A stretch of DNA of 64,000 nucleotides from Apium graveolens (lineage: Eukaryota > Streptophyta > Magnoliopsida > Apiales > Apiaceae), in the NCBI RefSeq assembly GCF_009905375.1, contig NC_133649.1, positions 239,100,201 through 239,164,200 on the forward strand, written 5' to 3'. Each line of letters begins with the position of its first letter. The first letter of the stretch is position 1. This document shows positions 47,581 through 60,453 of this stretch, piece after piece. Made by a program: the position numbers and the translations under genes. The notes below the pieces were generated by a model. It was not told the DNA's origin, ran no database searches, and saw nothing but the letters and a program-made list of their open reading frames with translations.

Positions 47581-49100
47581 GGGGCAGAGGCAAGAACAAC
47601 TATTTCTTACAATCGTTCAGGCTAAGAAGCTACTTAGAAAAGGTTGTGAGTCGTTCCTAGCTTATGTAGTGGATTCAGAAAAAGGGAGTCCCAGCATAGA
47701 AGATATACCTGTAGTTAACGAGTTTCCCGATGTGTTTCCAGACGAACTACCAGGCTTGCCACCAGATCGACAAATCGAGTTCGAGATCAACCTTGCTCCA
47801 GGCACGGAACCAGTTTCAAAGGCCCCATATAGGATGGCACCAACAGAAATGAAAGAGTTGGCGAGCCAGCTACAAGAATTGTTGGATAAGGGAGTGATAC
47901 GACCAAGTACATCGCTATAGGGAGCACCTGTTCTGTTTGTAAAGAAGAAAGATGGGAGTATGCGACTATGCATAGATTATCGAGAGTTGAATAAGGTAAC
48001 GATCAAGAACCGCTACCCGCTACCAAGAATAGATGACCTTTTTGACCAGCTGAAGGGAGCAAAATGCTTTTCAAAGATTGACTTGAGATCGGGATACCAT
48101 CAATTAAAGATCAAAGAAGAAGATATTCCCAAGACAGCATTTAGGACCAGATATGGGCATTATGAATTCCTAGTAATGCCATTTGGATTGACCAACGCCC
48201 CGGCCGCATTCATGGATCTGATGAATCGAGTATTTAAGAAGTATCTGGACAAGTTTGTCGTGGTATTCATTGATGACATCCTTATTTATTCTAAGTCGGA
48301 AGAAGAACATAAACAGCACCTCTGGATAGCATTGGAGATACTTCGGCAAGAGAAGTTGTATGCCAAGTTTTCCAAATGTGAGTTTGGTTAAAGGAAGTTC
48401 AATTCTTGGGACACGTCATTGGAAATGAAGGAGTTAAAGTGGATCCGGCAAAGATTGAGGCAATTATGAGTTGGGAGAGGCCAAAGACTCCTACGGAAGT
48501 GCGAAGTTTTCTAGGATTGGCAGGATACTATAGAAGGTTTGTCAAGGATTTTTCGAAAATCGCCACGCCATTGACCAAGTTAACCAGGAAGAATCAAAAG
48601 TTTGAATGAAGTGCAGAATGTGAGGATAGTTTTCAAGAGTTGAAACAGAGATTGGTAACAGCTCCGGTGTTAGTACTACCAGATGACCAAGGAAACTTTG
48701 TGATATTCAGCGACGCTTCACATAAAGGATTGGGCTGTGTGTTAATGCAACACAGTAAGGTGATCGCGTATACATCAAGACAGTTGAAACCGCATGAGTT
48801 GAAGTACCCGACGCATGACTTGGAGCTAGCCGCCATGGTGTTCGCACTTAAGATTTGGAGACATTACCTCTACGGAGAGAAGTGTGAAATCTACACAGAT
48901 CATAAGAGTTTAAAGTACATTTTCACTCAGAAGGAGCTCAATATGAGGCAGAGAAGATGGCTGGAATTGATCAAAGACTACGATTGCTTGATAAATTACC
49001 ATCCTGGAAAAGCGAATGTTGTGGCCGATGCACTAAGCAGAAATGAGAGATTGAATATGATGGCAACACCAAAGGAATTGACTGAAGAAATTAATAGATT
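47561..49100 (+). pseudogene. RT and RNase H of element D
   Basis: The RT entry reads [20 protein letters not shown], the fingers [18 protein letters not shown], and the catalytic FIDD is encoded at 48266-48277. A TAG replaces a Trp codon at 47918. A one-base loss near 48385 restores the gag frame. A TGA replaces Trp at 48607. RNase H shows [45 protein letters not shown] and [13 protein letters not shown] to about 49045. Confidence 0.85.
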
Positions 49101-50586
49101 TGAACTGGAACTCTGTGATTGTGGAAAAGTTGAAGAAGTTTGTCATGCAATGACTTTTCATCCAACCCTAGTGGAAGAGATAAAGAAATGTCAAGAAGAA
49201 GTAATGAAGAAAGAGAAGAATCAATTAACTGGAGAGGAGATTAATACTCAAAGGGATGAGCAAGGGATACTAAGGTTTTACTCCAGAATTTGGATTCCTC
49301 ATGTACCTGAATTAAAGAATGAGATCCTACACGAAGCCCACAATTCGAAATTTTCAATCCACCCGGGAAGCACCAAGATGTATCGAGACATAAAGAAGAA
49401 CTTTTGGTGGCAAAATATGAAGCGAGACGTGGCAGAATGGGTTACGAAGTGTTATACTTGTCAGAAGGTGAAGGCAGAACATCAACGACCAAGCGGTTTA
49501 ATTCAGCCCCTAAAGATTCCAGAATGGAAATGGGAAAATATTGCTATGGATTTTATAGTGGGACTACCGTGAACGAAATCCGGACATGACGCTATATGGG
49601 TTATAGTTGATCATCTTACGAAGTCAGCGCATTTCCTTCTAATTAACGAGAAGTCGTCATTGGACAAATTGGTTCATCTGTATGTGCGCGAAATCGTACT
49701 AAAGCATGGAGTACCCATATCAATAGTTTCAGACAGAGATCCCCGATTTAACTCGAGATTCTGGAAGCAATTTCAAGAATGTCTTGGCACGAAGTTGAAT
49801 ATGAGCACGGCGTACCACCCGCAGACTGATGGTCAGAGCGAAAGGACAATTCAAACAATCGAAGACATGTTGCGCGGTTGTGCAATCGATTTTGCAGGAA
49901 GTTGGGATGACCACTTGCCGTTGATTGAATTCTCTTACAACAATAACTATCATTCCAGTATTGGCATGCCACCATACGAAGCTTTGTACGGGCGAAAATG
50001 TAGATCACCAACAATTTGGGATGAAGTAGGAGAAGGAAGGATTCTCAGCTCGGAATTGGTACAACAGTTGCATGACACAGTCAAGCTAATTCAGAGAAGG
50101 TTACTTGCTGCTCAAGATAGATAGAGGAAGTATGCGGATCCAACGCGTAAGGATGTTCGATTTCAAATTGGCGAAGCTGTTTTGTTGAAGGTGTCGACTA
50201 GAAAAGGGTTGTCTAGATTTGGCAAGAAAGGGAAGTTAGCACCTAGATATATAGGTCCTTTTGAAATTTTGAGTCAAGTGGGGAAGGTGGCCTACGAGTT
50301 GGCCTTACCACCTCAGTATCAGCATGTGCATAATGTGTTCCATGTGTCATTGCTTAAGAAGTACAATCCTGACGCTAGCCATGTGATAGAATATGAACCT
50401 GTAGAAATTCAGGCAGACCTGTCATTTCTGGAGCAACCGGTCAAAATACTCGACTGGCAAGAGAAGAGTCTTAGAAATAAGTCAGTAAAGTTAGTAAAAG
50501 TACTTTGGAGGAACCCTAAGGTCGAAGAATCGACTTGGGAGTTAGAGTCTGATATGCGTTCCCGGTATCCTCATCTGTTCTCTTAG
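49101..50586 (+). pseudogene. Integrase with chromodomain of element D
   Basis: The H2C2 zinc domain spans about 49330-49500 ([32 protein letters not shown]). The core shows [24 protein letters not shown] and [20 protein letters not shown] with all three acidic residues. Stops lie at 49570 and 50122. The C-terminal module reads LGPRYIGPF-type sequence ([20 protein letters not shown]), then a chromodomain ([20 protein letters not shown], then [20 protein letters not shown]) ending at 50586. The chromodomain places D in the Tekay-like chromoviruses. Confidence 0.85.
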
Positions 50587-50607
50587 ATTCTGGGGACAGA
50601 ATCCCTT

Positions 50608-50620
50608 AAGGGGGAGAGGA
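50608..50620 (+). other. Polypurine tract, element D
   Basis: AAGGGGGAGAGGA lies immediately before the 3' LTR and 22 bases after the pol stop; it primes plus-strand synthesis in LTR elements. Confidence 0.85.
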
Positions 50621-53600
50621 TGTTACAACCGGCATTTTCGTGTAATATTATTTGTAAATTTGGTGCAATTTTAAAGCCGAATGCCAATATATTCAATTAT
50701 TGTATGCTTGTGTGAATGAAAATTTCTGCATTCTAAATTTGCTTTATGTGGTATATGATTTTTCAAAGCAAAAGTTTATTTATTTCTTTTATTTTTGATT
50801 TATAAGAAATATTTTAAACCTTGAATAGATTTCTTTTTAAAAGTCATTTTGTTCACAAATTTCAAAAGTGGTTTTATAAAATTTCTAAAAATCCAAGTTA
50901 TTTTATGGTATAAATTTTATAATTTTTGAACTTGTATTTTATTTTATAAAAATAAATCTTTATAAATTTTAGTTGTCATAATTAGCAAATTATAAGGAAG
51001 CCCTTGCATGCAAACCACCCTTTCATTCTTTTCAAGGACAAAGAGGACAATTCCAAACCCACTAACTCATGAACTATTAGCCAAATTACCTCCTTGACCT
51101 TGCATGCAAGTTAGCTTAATTCTAGCTAGAAGGATTACCCTTGTCATTTCTCAAACCCACTCACAATATAGTCAAATCAAGACATAAAAACAACTCAAGG
51201 AAGTGATCACCACTTCACTTCACCCCACCACTTCACTCTCATCTCCTTCCTCCCCTCCCTCTCGGCTTTTCCCCCTCCCCTCTCGGCAATTCCCAAAAAC
51301 CGAGCCCCCATCCCCTTCTTTCTTCATTTCTCACTCAAACAATCATCCTATTATCAAGTAATCCTACTCCCTACATGTTGTTCTTGTATATCTTAAGAGT
51401 TTAAAGTAGAAAAACTTATGTGTTGACCTTGCATGGTGGTGTTTTGTTAAAACTCCAAGTGAATATCCTTGATTCTTGTGAATTCAAGGCTTTCACCATG
51501 AGTTATAGTAGCAAAGGGTTGAGAATGGCTAGACATGAGTATGCTACACTCATGCAATTATTGTTTTCACCCTAATCCATTCGGCCATGACTTGATAGGA
51601 GCCGAATGTATGGTGTTTTGGTTGTCATGTTCCACTTTGTGTGTTTTTGTGATGATAACATGAAAATCTTAGTGAAGTCTTGATAAAACCCTTTGCATGC
51701 TAAGTGATCATCTAGATATAGCTTATGCTAGGCTTGCATGTCAATTTCATGGTAAAATATATTTAGAAAACATGTTGCTTTGATTGGTAAAACTCGAAGA
51801 CATGCATGCATGTAAACTTCTCTTGGAATGTTGGAAGATTTTGATCATTTGGAAAGAAATTGTTAGTAAGCTTTAATTTCAGTAGGAATAAGGTGTTAAT
51901 ATTGATTAGTGCTCCTTGATGTATGGTAATAATTCGTGTATATATTATAAAAATACATAACTTATTGTTTCAAAAACTTGATGACTAGTAAATTGTGCAA
52001 TGTGATTTCCTTTATTTTGCCATGATTGCACCTTAGGTAAGGATGATCTCCACCAAGATTATTTTGAGTGTAAGGGAGTTAATTCAGTAGATCGCCATGT
52101 TTAAGTCTTGGTTTCGGTATTGGGTTGTTGGTGGTTGAGTTTGTCAAGTAAAAACCTTGGAGAAAGAAGAGTCTTAGTTTCTGCAGAAAATCAGTTTAGT
52201 ACCCTGATATTTAGAGTGAGTTTTGACCATGTCATTGATGTGCACTTTGAGGCCCAAGCCACCAGAAGTTATTATTAGGAGTATATAAAAGGTTTTAGGA
52301 GTTGGTTATAGGTTTGCATATCGTTTGGTTAGGTGCACAAGTAGAATAACAAAATCTGTCCAGCAGGGGACAGTTTTGTTGCAACTTAGAAATAAGGAGA
52401 TTTGACCATGTCATGGGTAGGCCCTCATTAGGCCCTGTTGGGCCTTAGTTAGAGGGAGTGTCAGAGAAGTTTTTACAACCATAGTTTATAGGTTATGAGT
52501 TAGAACCATATGTCACAAGTTAATTCAAGTCAGGACGTTTTCTGCCCAGGAAAACAGGGGAACCTTGGACTTTAAGCTTAGGCCCAAGAAGGCCCAAGCC
52601 AGGCCCTTGAGCCACATCAAGTTTGGGAGATGCCCTAAGGTCAGGAGAGTCTTGTGTGATAGTTTTGAAGGAAAACTTGTAGTTTAAGGGTGTCTAATGC
52701 ACTCAAGAAACCATAGATGTCATTCTGAAATTTATACCAGTGAGCACTTTCACTTATCGCCTAGTTTTAGAATACTTAGGAGTGAGATCTAGGTTGACCA
52801 CCATAGTTGTAAGATAGTGTAAGGTCAGTATAGCAAAAGGCCCAAGTGAGGGTCAATAGGTCTTGGATAGTTTAGTAAAGGCACATCGAGTTAGGAAGCC
52901 AAAATTTGAAGACTTTGTCTAGTTTAGCGACCAAGTGACTTAAGTTGTAAGTCGAGATCATCCGAGCCTAGTGTTGCATTATGGTGTATGTGGTATTATT
53001 TGGTATTAAAATATGATATGTGAGTATATGTGGCTATGTGTGCAATTATATTTTTAAGGTGAATATAAATTAAGTGCATATAGGCCTAAGTGCCATCCGT
53101 GTTTTAATTTGGGTTGTAAATAGGTTAAGTTGGTGAGAATATATTATAATGGGGATTATTATTTATGTAGGATCTCGAGACGAGGGTAAAATTGCCATAA
53201 AGGTCGAGTGAAGCTTCCCGTTGCTCCTACTAGTCAGACCAGACCAGCCTTCCTCAAGGCAAGTGATTCAACTTGTCTTTCGTATTCACTGCAAATAGCT
53301 CATATATACTGATGCAACTATCCTGAGTCATTTTGATATTTTTAAATCAAGCATATCTTATGTTTATCTTGAATCATATAGAAATGCCATGAATCCTCGA
53401 GTACGTATTGCAAGTAGTTCAAAAGTCTTATCATGATAGTATATTAAAGTAATTTTGAATGCCATGATAAAATAAAGAGTTGTTATAGCACTTGGTTTAT
53501 CCTCTTGATTACCATACTAATGATTCCTAAGTATTGATATCTCATCCTGATACTTGAACCCCTATAGAACCTTACCTTGATACCTGAAAGCCAGATATAT

Positions 53601-54650
53601 ATCAAAGTTGTTCCTCATTGATTGATACCCCTCTTTCTTATCCTAAAGCTTGACAATTCTGATATATCCTGAGTTAAAGATCATTTCTTCATACCTTAAC
53701 ACCCTTAGTATTCATGATGCTTATCTTCTTGATGATCTAGCACTTGCACCTTGACGAGAAACCATTGCTTTAAGCCCAGTTTGGCATTACCCCTTCATAA
53801 TATCCAATAGCCTCACTAAATTTCCTTGTCCAAGTTTTGATATATGATAACCTTTCAGTTACCCTAATAGAGTAAAGTTTAGTGGATCATGGCCCTGAGA
53901 TTTAGTACCATATTTCCCGTGTTTCGAGTTGATCTATAATCCCTTGATAAAAATGTTTACGGTCAAAAGAGATTTTGTCATAAATCGGCATCGATTTTTA
54001 AAATGATTAAAATGTGGATTTTCAGTCCCAAAGGGGGATAAATGTTTTCTCTGAATAGTGGATCTGGACTGAGACGCGAGTCCTTTCCACACTTATATTA
54101 GGCTTAAAAGTTGCCTAGGGATCCCATTAATGTTTTAGAACCCAGCGAGGTTCGGGATTACTTCGCGGCTGATCACCGGCTGTAATCCGTAGCGTCATAA
54201 AATGATTTTGATTAAGATGTGATTTTGAAAATGTTTTGATACAAGAAAAATGATGCCATCACCCAAAGTTTTATCTCTCGTTATCATTGGTTATGTCTTC
54301 CCATTATCATTCTTTAATGTATATCTCGATTTATGTTTTGTATCGTACTGTTTAGCACTTGTTGAGCATTTGGCTCACTCCTTGCTTTACCCTGATATTA
54401 CAGCTAGCAGCTATGGTTAGATTTAAGCAGACCGCTCGTAAGACCTGTGATGTTGATGCTTATGTTCGAGCTCAACTAGAATAAGAGATAGTAGTTTGTG
54501 TGAGGACTCGATATTAAAATCAGTTGTAATAGATGGTAGTATTGGGCTGTTCCAACCCTAAACTGTAAGATCTTGGATTTGGTTATGTTTACTTCTTTTA
54601 AAATGTTGTAATAGTTATATTTAAATTATTGGTAAAGTTGGGGTGTGACA
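50621..54650 (+). repeat. 3' LTR of element D
   Basis: It starts TGTTACAACCGG and ends GGGGTGTGACA at 54650, followed by the ACTCA duplication. It is nearly identical to the 5' LTR and carries the extra stretch at 51704-51731 and a TATATAAA at 52282-52289. No gene is present. Confidence 0.95.
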
Positions 54651-54655
54651 ACTCA

Positions 54656-55504
54656 CTTACACTGAGAAGCCACTGGAAAAAAGGGAATTTCAAAAGATGC
54701 ATAAAATGAGCACAAAACAGTTGAGGTGGACTCATGCATGAACTCATTTTGTAGTAGACTTCAGACTAATGACAGATTTTGAGCAAAGTTCTTAGTTATG
54801 CCTTATTTCTAAGATGTACTGAAGTGAATCAGACTTTACTCTTTGTCTCATATTTAGCTTAAATCACATACTTACACTCCTTATGAATGATGAAAATTAC
54901 TGTGGTGATCAATGTTGTTTTAGATGAACAGTTTAAGTGTCAGTTGCATAAATTTTGAGGATAAGTTCTGATGGAAGTTCTGATGATTAAGTTCTATTGA
55001 AACTATATCAGTATTTGTAAATAAACATTCACTTTTTGAGTACAGGAGCCATATTCTTATGACTTTTAAATTCTGATAATAATCGAGTTCTGATGCTTAC
55101 GTGGCAGTATATATTTACTTGATTTATTTTTGGTCAATACTTGAACGGTTATATTTTATCAGAATATTGGTTTAAGTGAGATAAAGATAGTAATAATCAT
55201 TTGTGTAGTGGGAACAGTTTTTTTGAAAAACTGCATGTACATAGTAATCATTACTTATTTCACGTGCCCATTAACTTTTGTCTTAACTACTGCATGGCTG
55301 ACAGGTGTAACGTCTGCTCCACTTCTCAATAACTGCTGTCAAGTGGCGTGTATAAGTAAAAGAGAGAAAAGATTTTAAATCTTTTATATACATTTCTTTC
55401 TATACTCTCTCTCTTTTTCTTATTCTCTCATATTCTCTAACGGTTTTCTATCCAGACATTTTATCAAACACCTTTCAGGCAATCTAAATTCTCACTCATT
55501 TTCA
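54656..55504 (+). other. Copia spacer, right half, with candidate internal promoter
   Basis: This continues the spacer cut at 41158. TTCTGAT words recur (near 54965, 54979, 55073 and 55090). The last 125 bases look like a plant promoter and leader: TTTTATATAC at 55383-55392, a CT-rich stretch to 55440, and CCTTTCAG ending at 55478, 26 bases before the ATG. No other ORF is visible. Confidence 0.6.
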
Positions 55505-56999
55505 ATGGCACCCAAGGACATAATCTTTAATGGAGCAAAGTTCGTCGCCAACAACTATGCTGCCATTCTCACTAAGAGAGAACCTCATTCGGAACTTCAT
55601 TTTATACAGGATTTCTTATCTCATAGTGAAATTGGGTTCACTTTGACGCAACCATCCTATTTATCTGGAACTCAAGTTCTGATGTTTTGGCGAATGGGAC
55701 TTTATGATGATGGTGGTAAGAATGGGACTCCAAGTATCGTGTTTACAGCATAGGAGGTTGAGTATGTTGTTACTCCAGCAACAGTTCGAAAAGCTTTACA
55801 CCTACCTGAAACCGTCAATACAGTTCTGCTGTTGAGGAGCCATTGCTACAGCAAATGATGGCTAATCTTGGGTATGAACAGAGTTTGGCTAAGTTGGGTC
55901 AACTCAAACGCCCATATATTCGAAAGGAATGGAGCTTGTTCTTCGATTGCATCACGAAGACGTTTGCCAACAAGTGCTCAAGTTTTGATGCCATTCCTAT
56001 TTTGACACAACAAATTGGGTATGCACTCTTAAACCAGTCTCATTTTGATTATGCAAAGAATGTGTTATGTTTTATAGGTGATAGAATGAAAGAGGACAGG
56101 AATGTAGTTTACTTTGCTAGGTTCTGTCATTTAATCTACAGTCATTGTACTTCAAAAGAACCACAATTAGCAAGTGAACAGATAGAACCATTTAGATTGG
56201 ATCAGAGGGCTTTTACTGATCTTTTAACTGCTGACAACAAGAAGGGAGTTTTGAGACCCCTTAGGATTCCTTTATCAGTAAAGCAAGCTCTGGTAAATGC
56301 TGATTATGAAACCTATTCATTGCTATATCCTGATGTCCAACCCACCAATACACAACAGCCATCAAAACCAACCACCACCCAAACACAGCAACCACAGTCA
56401 TCAGCACATACCAATCAACCATCAGCACCTACAGTGAAGTCTTCTTCTTCTAGAGCAAAGAGGACAAAGACTATACCTCAGACAAAACAAAAGAGAAGGA
56501 AGATGATTCTGAGAGATGAATCTGATGATGAGGCACAGGTTCAACCATCGGAACCTGTTGGTGAAGCAGCTGAGGAAGTGTCTCCTCAGACAACAAAGGA
56601 AACTGGGAGTTCTAGGCCCCTCAAAAGGCTTAGAAAGATAAATTCTGATGACAAAGCTCCCAAAGTCTCTCCACCCTTGAAGAGATTGAGGAATAAAAAG
56701 CTAACAGGGACATAGCTGAGTCAGATTCAGAGGATGTGGAAGCAGCAGCTAAGGAAGAGGATCAGGAATCTCTGATCCCAAAGGAGCCAATTGTGATTGA
56801 ATCCCTTCCATCTACACAACCAGAATTTGCAGAAGCCACTGAATCTACACCTCCACTGTCGCCAATTCAAGCTGAAGAAACTGCTCAAGACAGAGTGCCT
56901 ACACCTTCTATGTCTCCTATTCACTCTCCAGTACATGCTGATAATCCAGGTACAAGTGTTGAAATAGATATTCACAACTTGAATGTGCCTGAGGTTCTG
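55505..56999 (+). pseudogene. ORF downstream of pol in the copia element (env position)
   Basis: The ATG at 55505 gives MAPKDIIFNGAKFVANNYAA. A TAG ends the first segment at 55751. The next frame (to about 56715) reads QIGYALLNQSHFDYAKNVLC, then a Pro/Thr/Gln-rich linker and Arg/Lys-rich clusters (RAKRTKTIPQ, RPLKRLRKI). A third frame carries a Pro/Glu-rich tail. Element E interrupts it at 57000. SIRE elements carry an ORF here often called env-like; I see no signal peptide or membrane helix, so envelope function is not supported. Confidence 0.7.
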
Positions 57000-59900
57000 T
57001 GTAATATCCGGGATATAACGTGTAATTATTTTTACTATTAAATAATTAATATGTGTGTTCAGTATCTATTCTGTGAGTTAATTGTTAAGTGATATATGTA
57101 CTTGAATATTCAAAAATAATATTAATTGAGTATTTTAATTTTTATATGTCCAAAATAAAACATAGATAATTGTTATATCTTCCTAATTATTTTTATGTTG
57201 ATTTATAGATTTATAAGAATCATATGAAATTTTTAAAATCTTTTTCTGGGTAATTAAAATCTATTTTATAAAAACGGGAACCAACTGACGTCAACCGTTG
57301 TTACATTTTTGGAACCCGAAACTCTTCCGAGAACTCCTTCCTAACCTAATTGTAATATTCCGAGCATTTTCCATGTTTCGACTTTTTCGATCCGGCGTAC
57401 GGTTTGTTCTGCGCGGGTCCCGGCACAACATTTTCGATACAATATTCATTTCGGTAAATTAATAAAACCCGTATTTTCGATAAACGGGAGCTTTTTATTA
57501 AACTATCCCAATTATCACTTCGTAGTACGTGTAACTGGGTGCTGAGACCAAGACCGCAGTACAAGTTGTACTGATTTGGATAATTATCCCGAAAACCGAT
57601 ACCGTTTGGATCAGTTTTTATAAATAAACGTACCATTTTATATCCGGAATGATCCAACGGGATACTAATTTTCCGTAATTATAAATAGCCTTTTACCGTA
57701 TTTTATTTCGTAAAAAAATCAATTGCAGAAAGATAAATATATAATTTTACAGAGAAAAATCATATATTCATAAACCTTTCTGAGAATCAAACCAACTTTT
57801 GAAGGTGTTAGTGATCTTTGTTTGAAAAGCTCGAGTACTGGATTTGAAGGTCTTGAGAAGCTCTATCAGAATCTGTAATCCATACACCTGCAGAATCAAA
57901 GGTTGAATTTCTAAAAATTTAATTATTTTCGAATTTATTTTATTAAAAATTTGAATTTTTGTTCGGATGATTGTTTGTATGATGTGATGATTGCATGTTG
58001 TAGAGCTTGTTTTCCTGATGATTTTCATATGTCATACGTCTGATTTGGAGTTCAATAACATGTTCAAATTTGAGTTTGATTTTCGAATTTTAAAATTAGG
58101 GTTTATAACCCGTATGAATGTTCTTAATTGAAATTTGGGGGTTTCTTATTCTGTGATAGATTGATGTTGTATTATAGTGGGTTGTGTTCTCTGTGAAATT
58201 TGCAATCCAGTCGTATAAGTTTCATGAACCAACGAGGTCTGTAGAGAAGGGAGTTGTGTTTTGAAGTTTTCCGATGTTCACCGGAAACTGGGAAATTTCA
58301 CGGCCAAATTCCGGCCAACTCAGGGATTGTTAGGTTGTTTTGATTGCATGGTTGTGTTCCTGGTGTTGTGTAGATGTGATCTGGAGCTTGTGGCAAGGTG
58401 AGGAGGCCGGAATCGTGTTCTCCGGCCACCCCTGTGTTTTCCGGCGACTGACTGTAAAAATTGCAGTTTGGTCCCTGAACTTTTGAAAACGATGCAGTTT
58501 GGTCCCTGTAGTTTCCAGACTTTGCAAAAATAGGATTCCTGTTTTAAAAATGTTTAAAAATCATATTTCCCATTTATTTTTATTATAAAAATTCGTTTTT
58601 AATTTCTGAAAATTCTAAAAATTATTATTTTAATTCCGAAAATTATTTTTAATTCACAAATAAATCTGAATTAATTATTTAATTAATTTCAGTTAATTTT
58701 TAATTGATTAATTAGTCAATTAATTCGAAAATTAATTGATTAATTGATTTAATTAATTATTAATTGATTTTTAATTAATTATTTAATTAGATTTAATTTT
58801 TAAAAATGATTTAAAAATTCTGAAAAATAGTTTCGAGCTTTAAAATATTATTCTAAATTATTTTCAAGGCTCGATAATTATTCTAAAATTGTTTCGGAGC
58901 CAGAATTGGCCAACCGAACCCTGTTTATTAACCTGAAATTGATCCAACGACCCGTTTTAATTCCGAAAAATGTTTTAAAAATTATTTTAAATACCCGAAA
59001 GCACATTTATGACCTAAGACTTCTTTATAAATGATATGTCATTGATTACGTGATGTATTATGTGTTATACATGACATGTTGTTTGACTATCGGTCTATAT
59101 ATGCGGTGTTTACTTCGTTATTGCGTAGATTTCAATCCGTTAATCGGATTTGGGTAAAACGAAGGGTAGATAGAAGTATGCGTTGAATAGAATCTTGTGA
59201 GTTGATAATTGATAGATGCTTATGATATGTGAGCAGAAGAGGCAAGGCGTAGGAAAGGGAAACAGATAGTTGAGGAATAAGACGGTTGTGATTGGAAGCG
59301 AGTACAGAGTAGTAAGCTAATACCAGGCAAGTGTTCTGAACTTTCTCGAGATATTGTAATTCTTGATAGTCTTGTTGACATTGCAAGTGCTTTGAAGCAC
59401 AGAAACCTAAACCCTGATTTCAGTTATTGTTCTTGAGCTATGAACCATATTCTTTCTAAGCCATTGATTATTATAAACCCAAACTTGAACCTCAAGTATA
59501 CGATACTATTCCATAAATACATGCAAACAAAATCCCAAACACTGAACTGAATTACTTATACATTCAACCATTGTATCCTATGCTTTGAGAGCTCAAATCT
59601 TTGAAACCCTGAAATATTGATTCTTTTGTTATCCAATTCTTTCAGTTCCCAGCATTCAAGCTTATAAACTACTTTATTGATCCTTACAAAGATTGAACCC
59701 CTTTCATTGTTAAACAGTCATTGTTGTTAATGATTCTGGTTATTGTTTATTATTGCATATTCTGTTATTATGTTAGAATTGGATTGTTTTTATAAAATTG
59801 TGGACCAGATTCGTGGTCAGACCATATAATGGTCAAGTTAGGCCAATGTGTGCCTTGGATCCAGTAGTTAGAGCAATGCTGTGTGCCTTGCTCGGGGTTA

Positions 59901-60435
59901 GTGCGTGACTGATCAGCAGCCTAACCTTGGTTTTTAAATTAAAAGTATATTATCCAATTCTAAATCATAATCCATTGTTCACTTGATATCATAAATATAT
60001 TCACCTGATGATCATTATTCTCAGTTTTGTTATTGTGACTTGCTGAGCTAGTTAGCTCATTTGTGCGATGTTGTTTATATTCTTTCCAGTTAAAAAGGAA
60101 CCAGTTGGTAAAAAGGATCCCCAGTCCAGCGCGAGAGCTAGGGGTTCAGGTTGAGAAAGCTGAACTAGTAGACTTCTTTTGGGATAATTTATGTTTGTAA
60201 AAGTTTGTAATAATGTTTGATACTCAGTGTGAGTTTGAAATAGTTGGGATTTGAACGGTTTGTAATATATTAGTGTGTTGGCTTGTGTGCATACTTTAAC
60301 CTGTTGCGGTCCGTGGTGGTTGATAAGTAGGGTCACTGCATATAATTATTATTATCTTTATTATTGTTATAAGCAGGTTATAATTAAGGTGTGTGTGGAC
60401 CCCAAACTTCTGACCCGGGTTTGGAGGGCGCCACA
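57000..60435 (+). repeat. 5' LTR of element E (3436 bp)
   Basis: It begins TGTAATATCCGGGATATA and ends GGAGGGCGCCACA. It is homologous in reverse complement to the solo LTR 11744-15389, including the TTAATT-rich tract (58640-58800). A short direct repeat, GCAGTTTGGTCCCTG, occurs at 58463 and 58494. No gene is seen. Confidence 0.9.
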
Positions 60436-60453
60436 GGTTGGTATCAGAGCCAC
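60436..60453 (+). other. Primer binding site, element E
   Basis: GGTTGGTATCAGAGCCAC directly follows the LTR and matches the 3' end of initiator tRNA-Met. Confidence 0.9.

Larger units (their letters stand above)
41159..54650 (+). mobile_element. Chromovirus (Tekay-like) Ty3/gypsy element D, full length
   Basis: Two LTRs (4004 and 4030 bp), a primer binding site and a polypurine tract bound an internal region of 5.46 kb. The element has perfect ACTCA target duplications in the copia spacer. The internal order is leader ORF, gag, protease, RT, RNase H, integrase and C-terminal chromodomain. By eye the first 390 bases of the two LTRs differ at about eight positions, so it is a fairly recent insertion, although its coding frame has seven stops and two frameshifts. 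Confidence 0.95.
34131..56999 (+). mobile_element. SIRE-like Ty1/copia element, nested and interrupted
   Basis: The order is LTR, iMet-type primer binding site, gag, protease, integrase, RT, RNase H, then a long region with an extra ORF. Integrase before RT is diagnostic of Ty1/copia. The large gag with several zinc knuckles and the extra ORF after pol fit SIRE/Maximus. Element D (41159-54650) is inserted downstream of RNase H, and element E cuts the extra ORF at 57000. The 3' LTR is not in the window. Confidence 0.85.

Noticed and set aside
60436..60453. tRNA-like sequences at 45163, 60436 and 34748
   Set aside because: Each is only a primer binding site next to an LTR; no cloverleaf is present.
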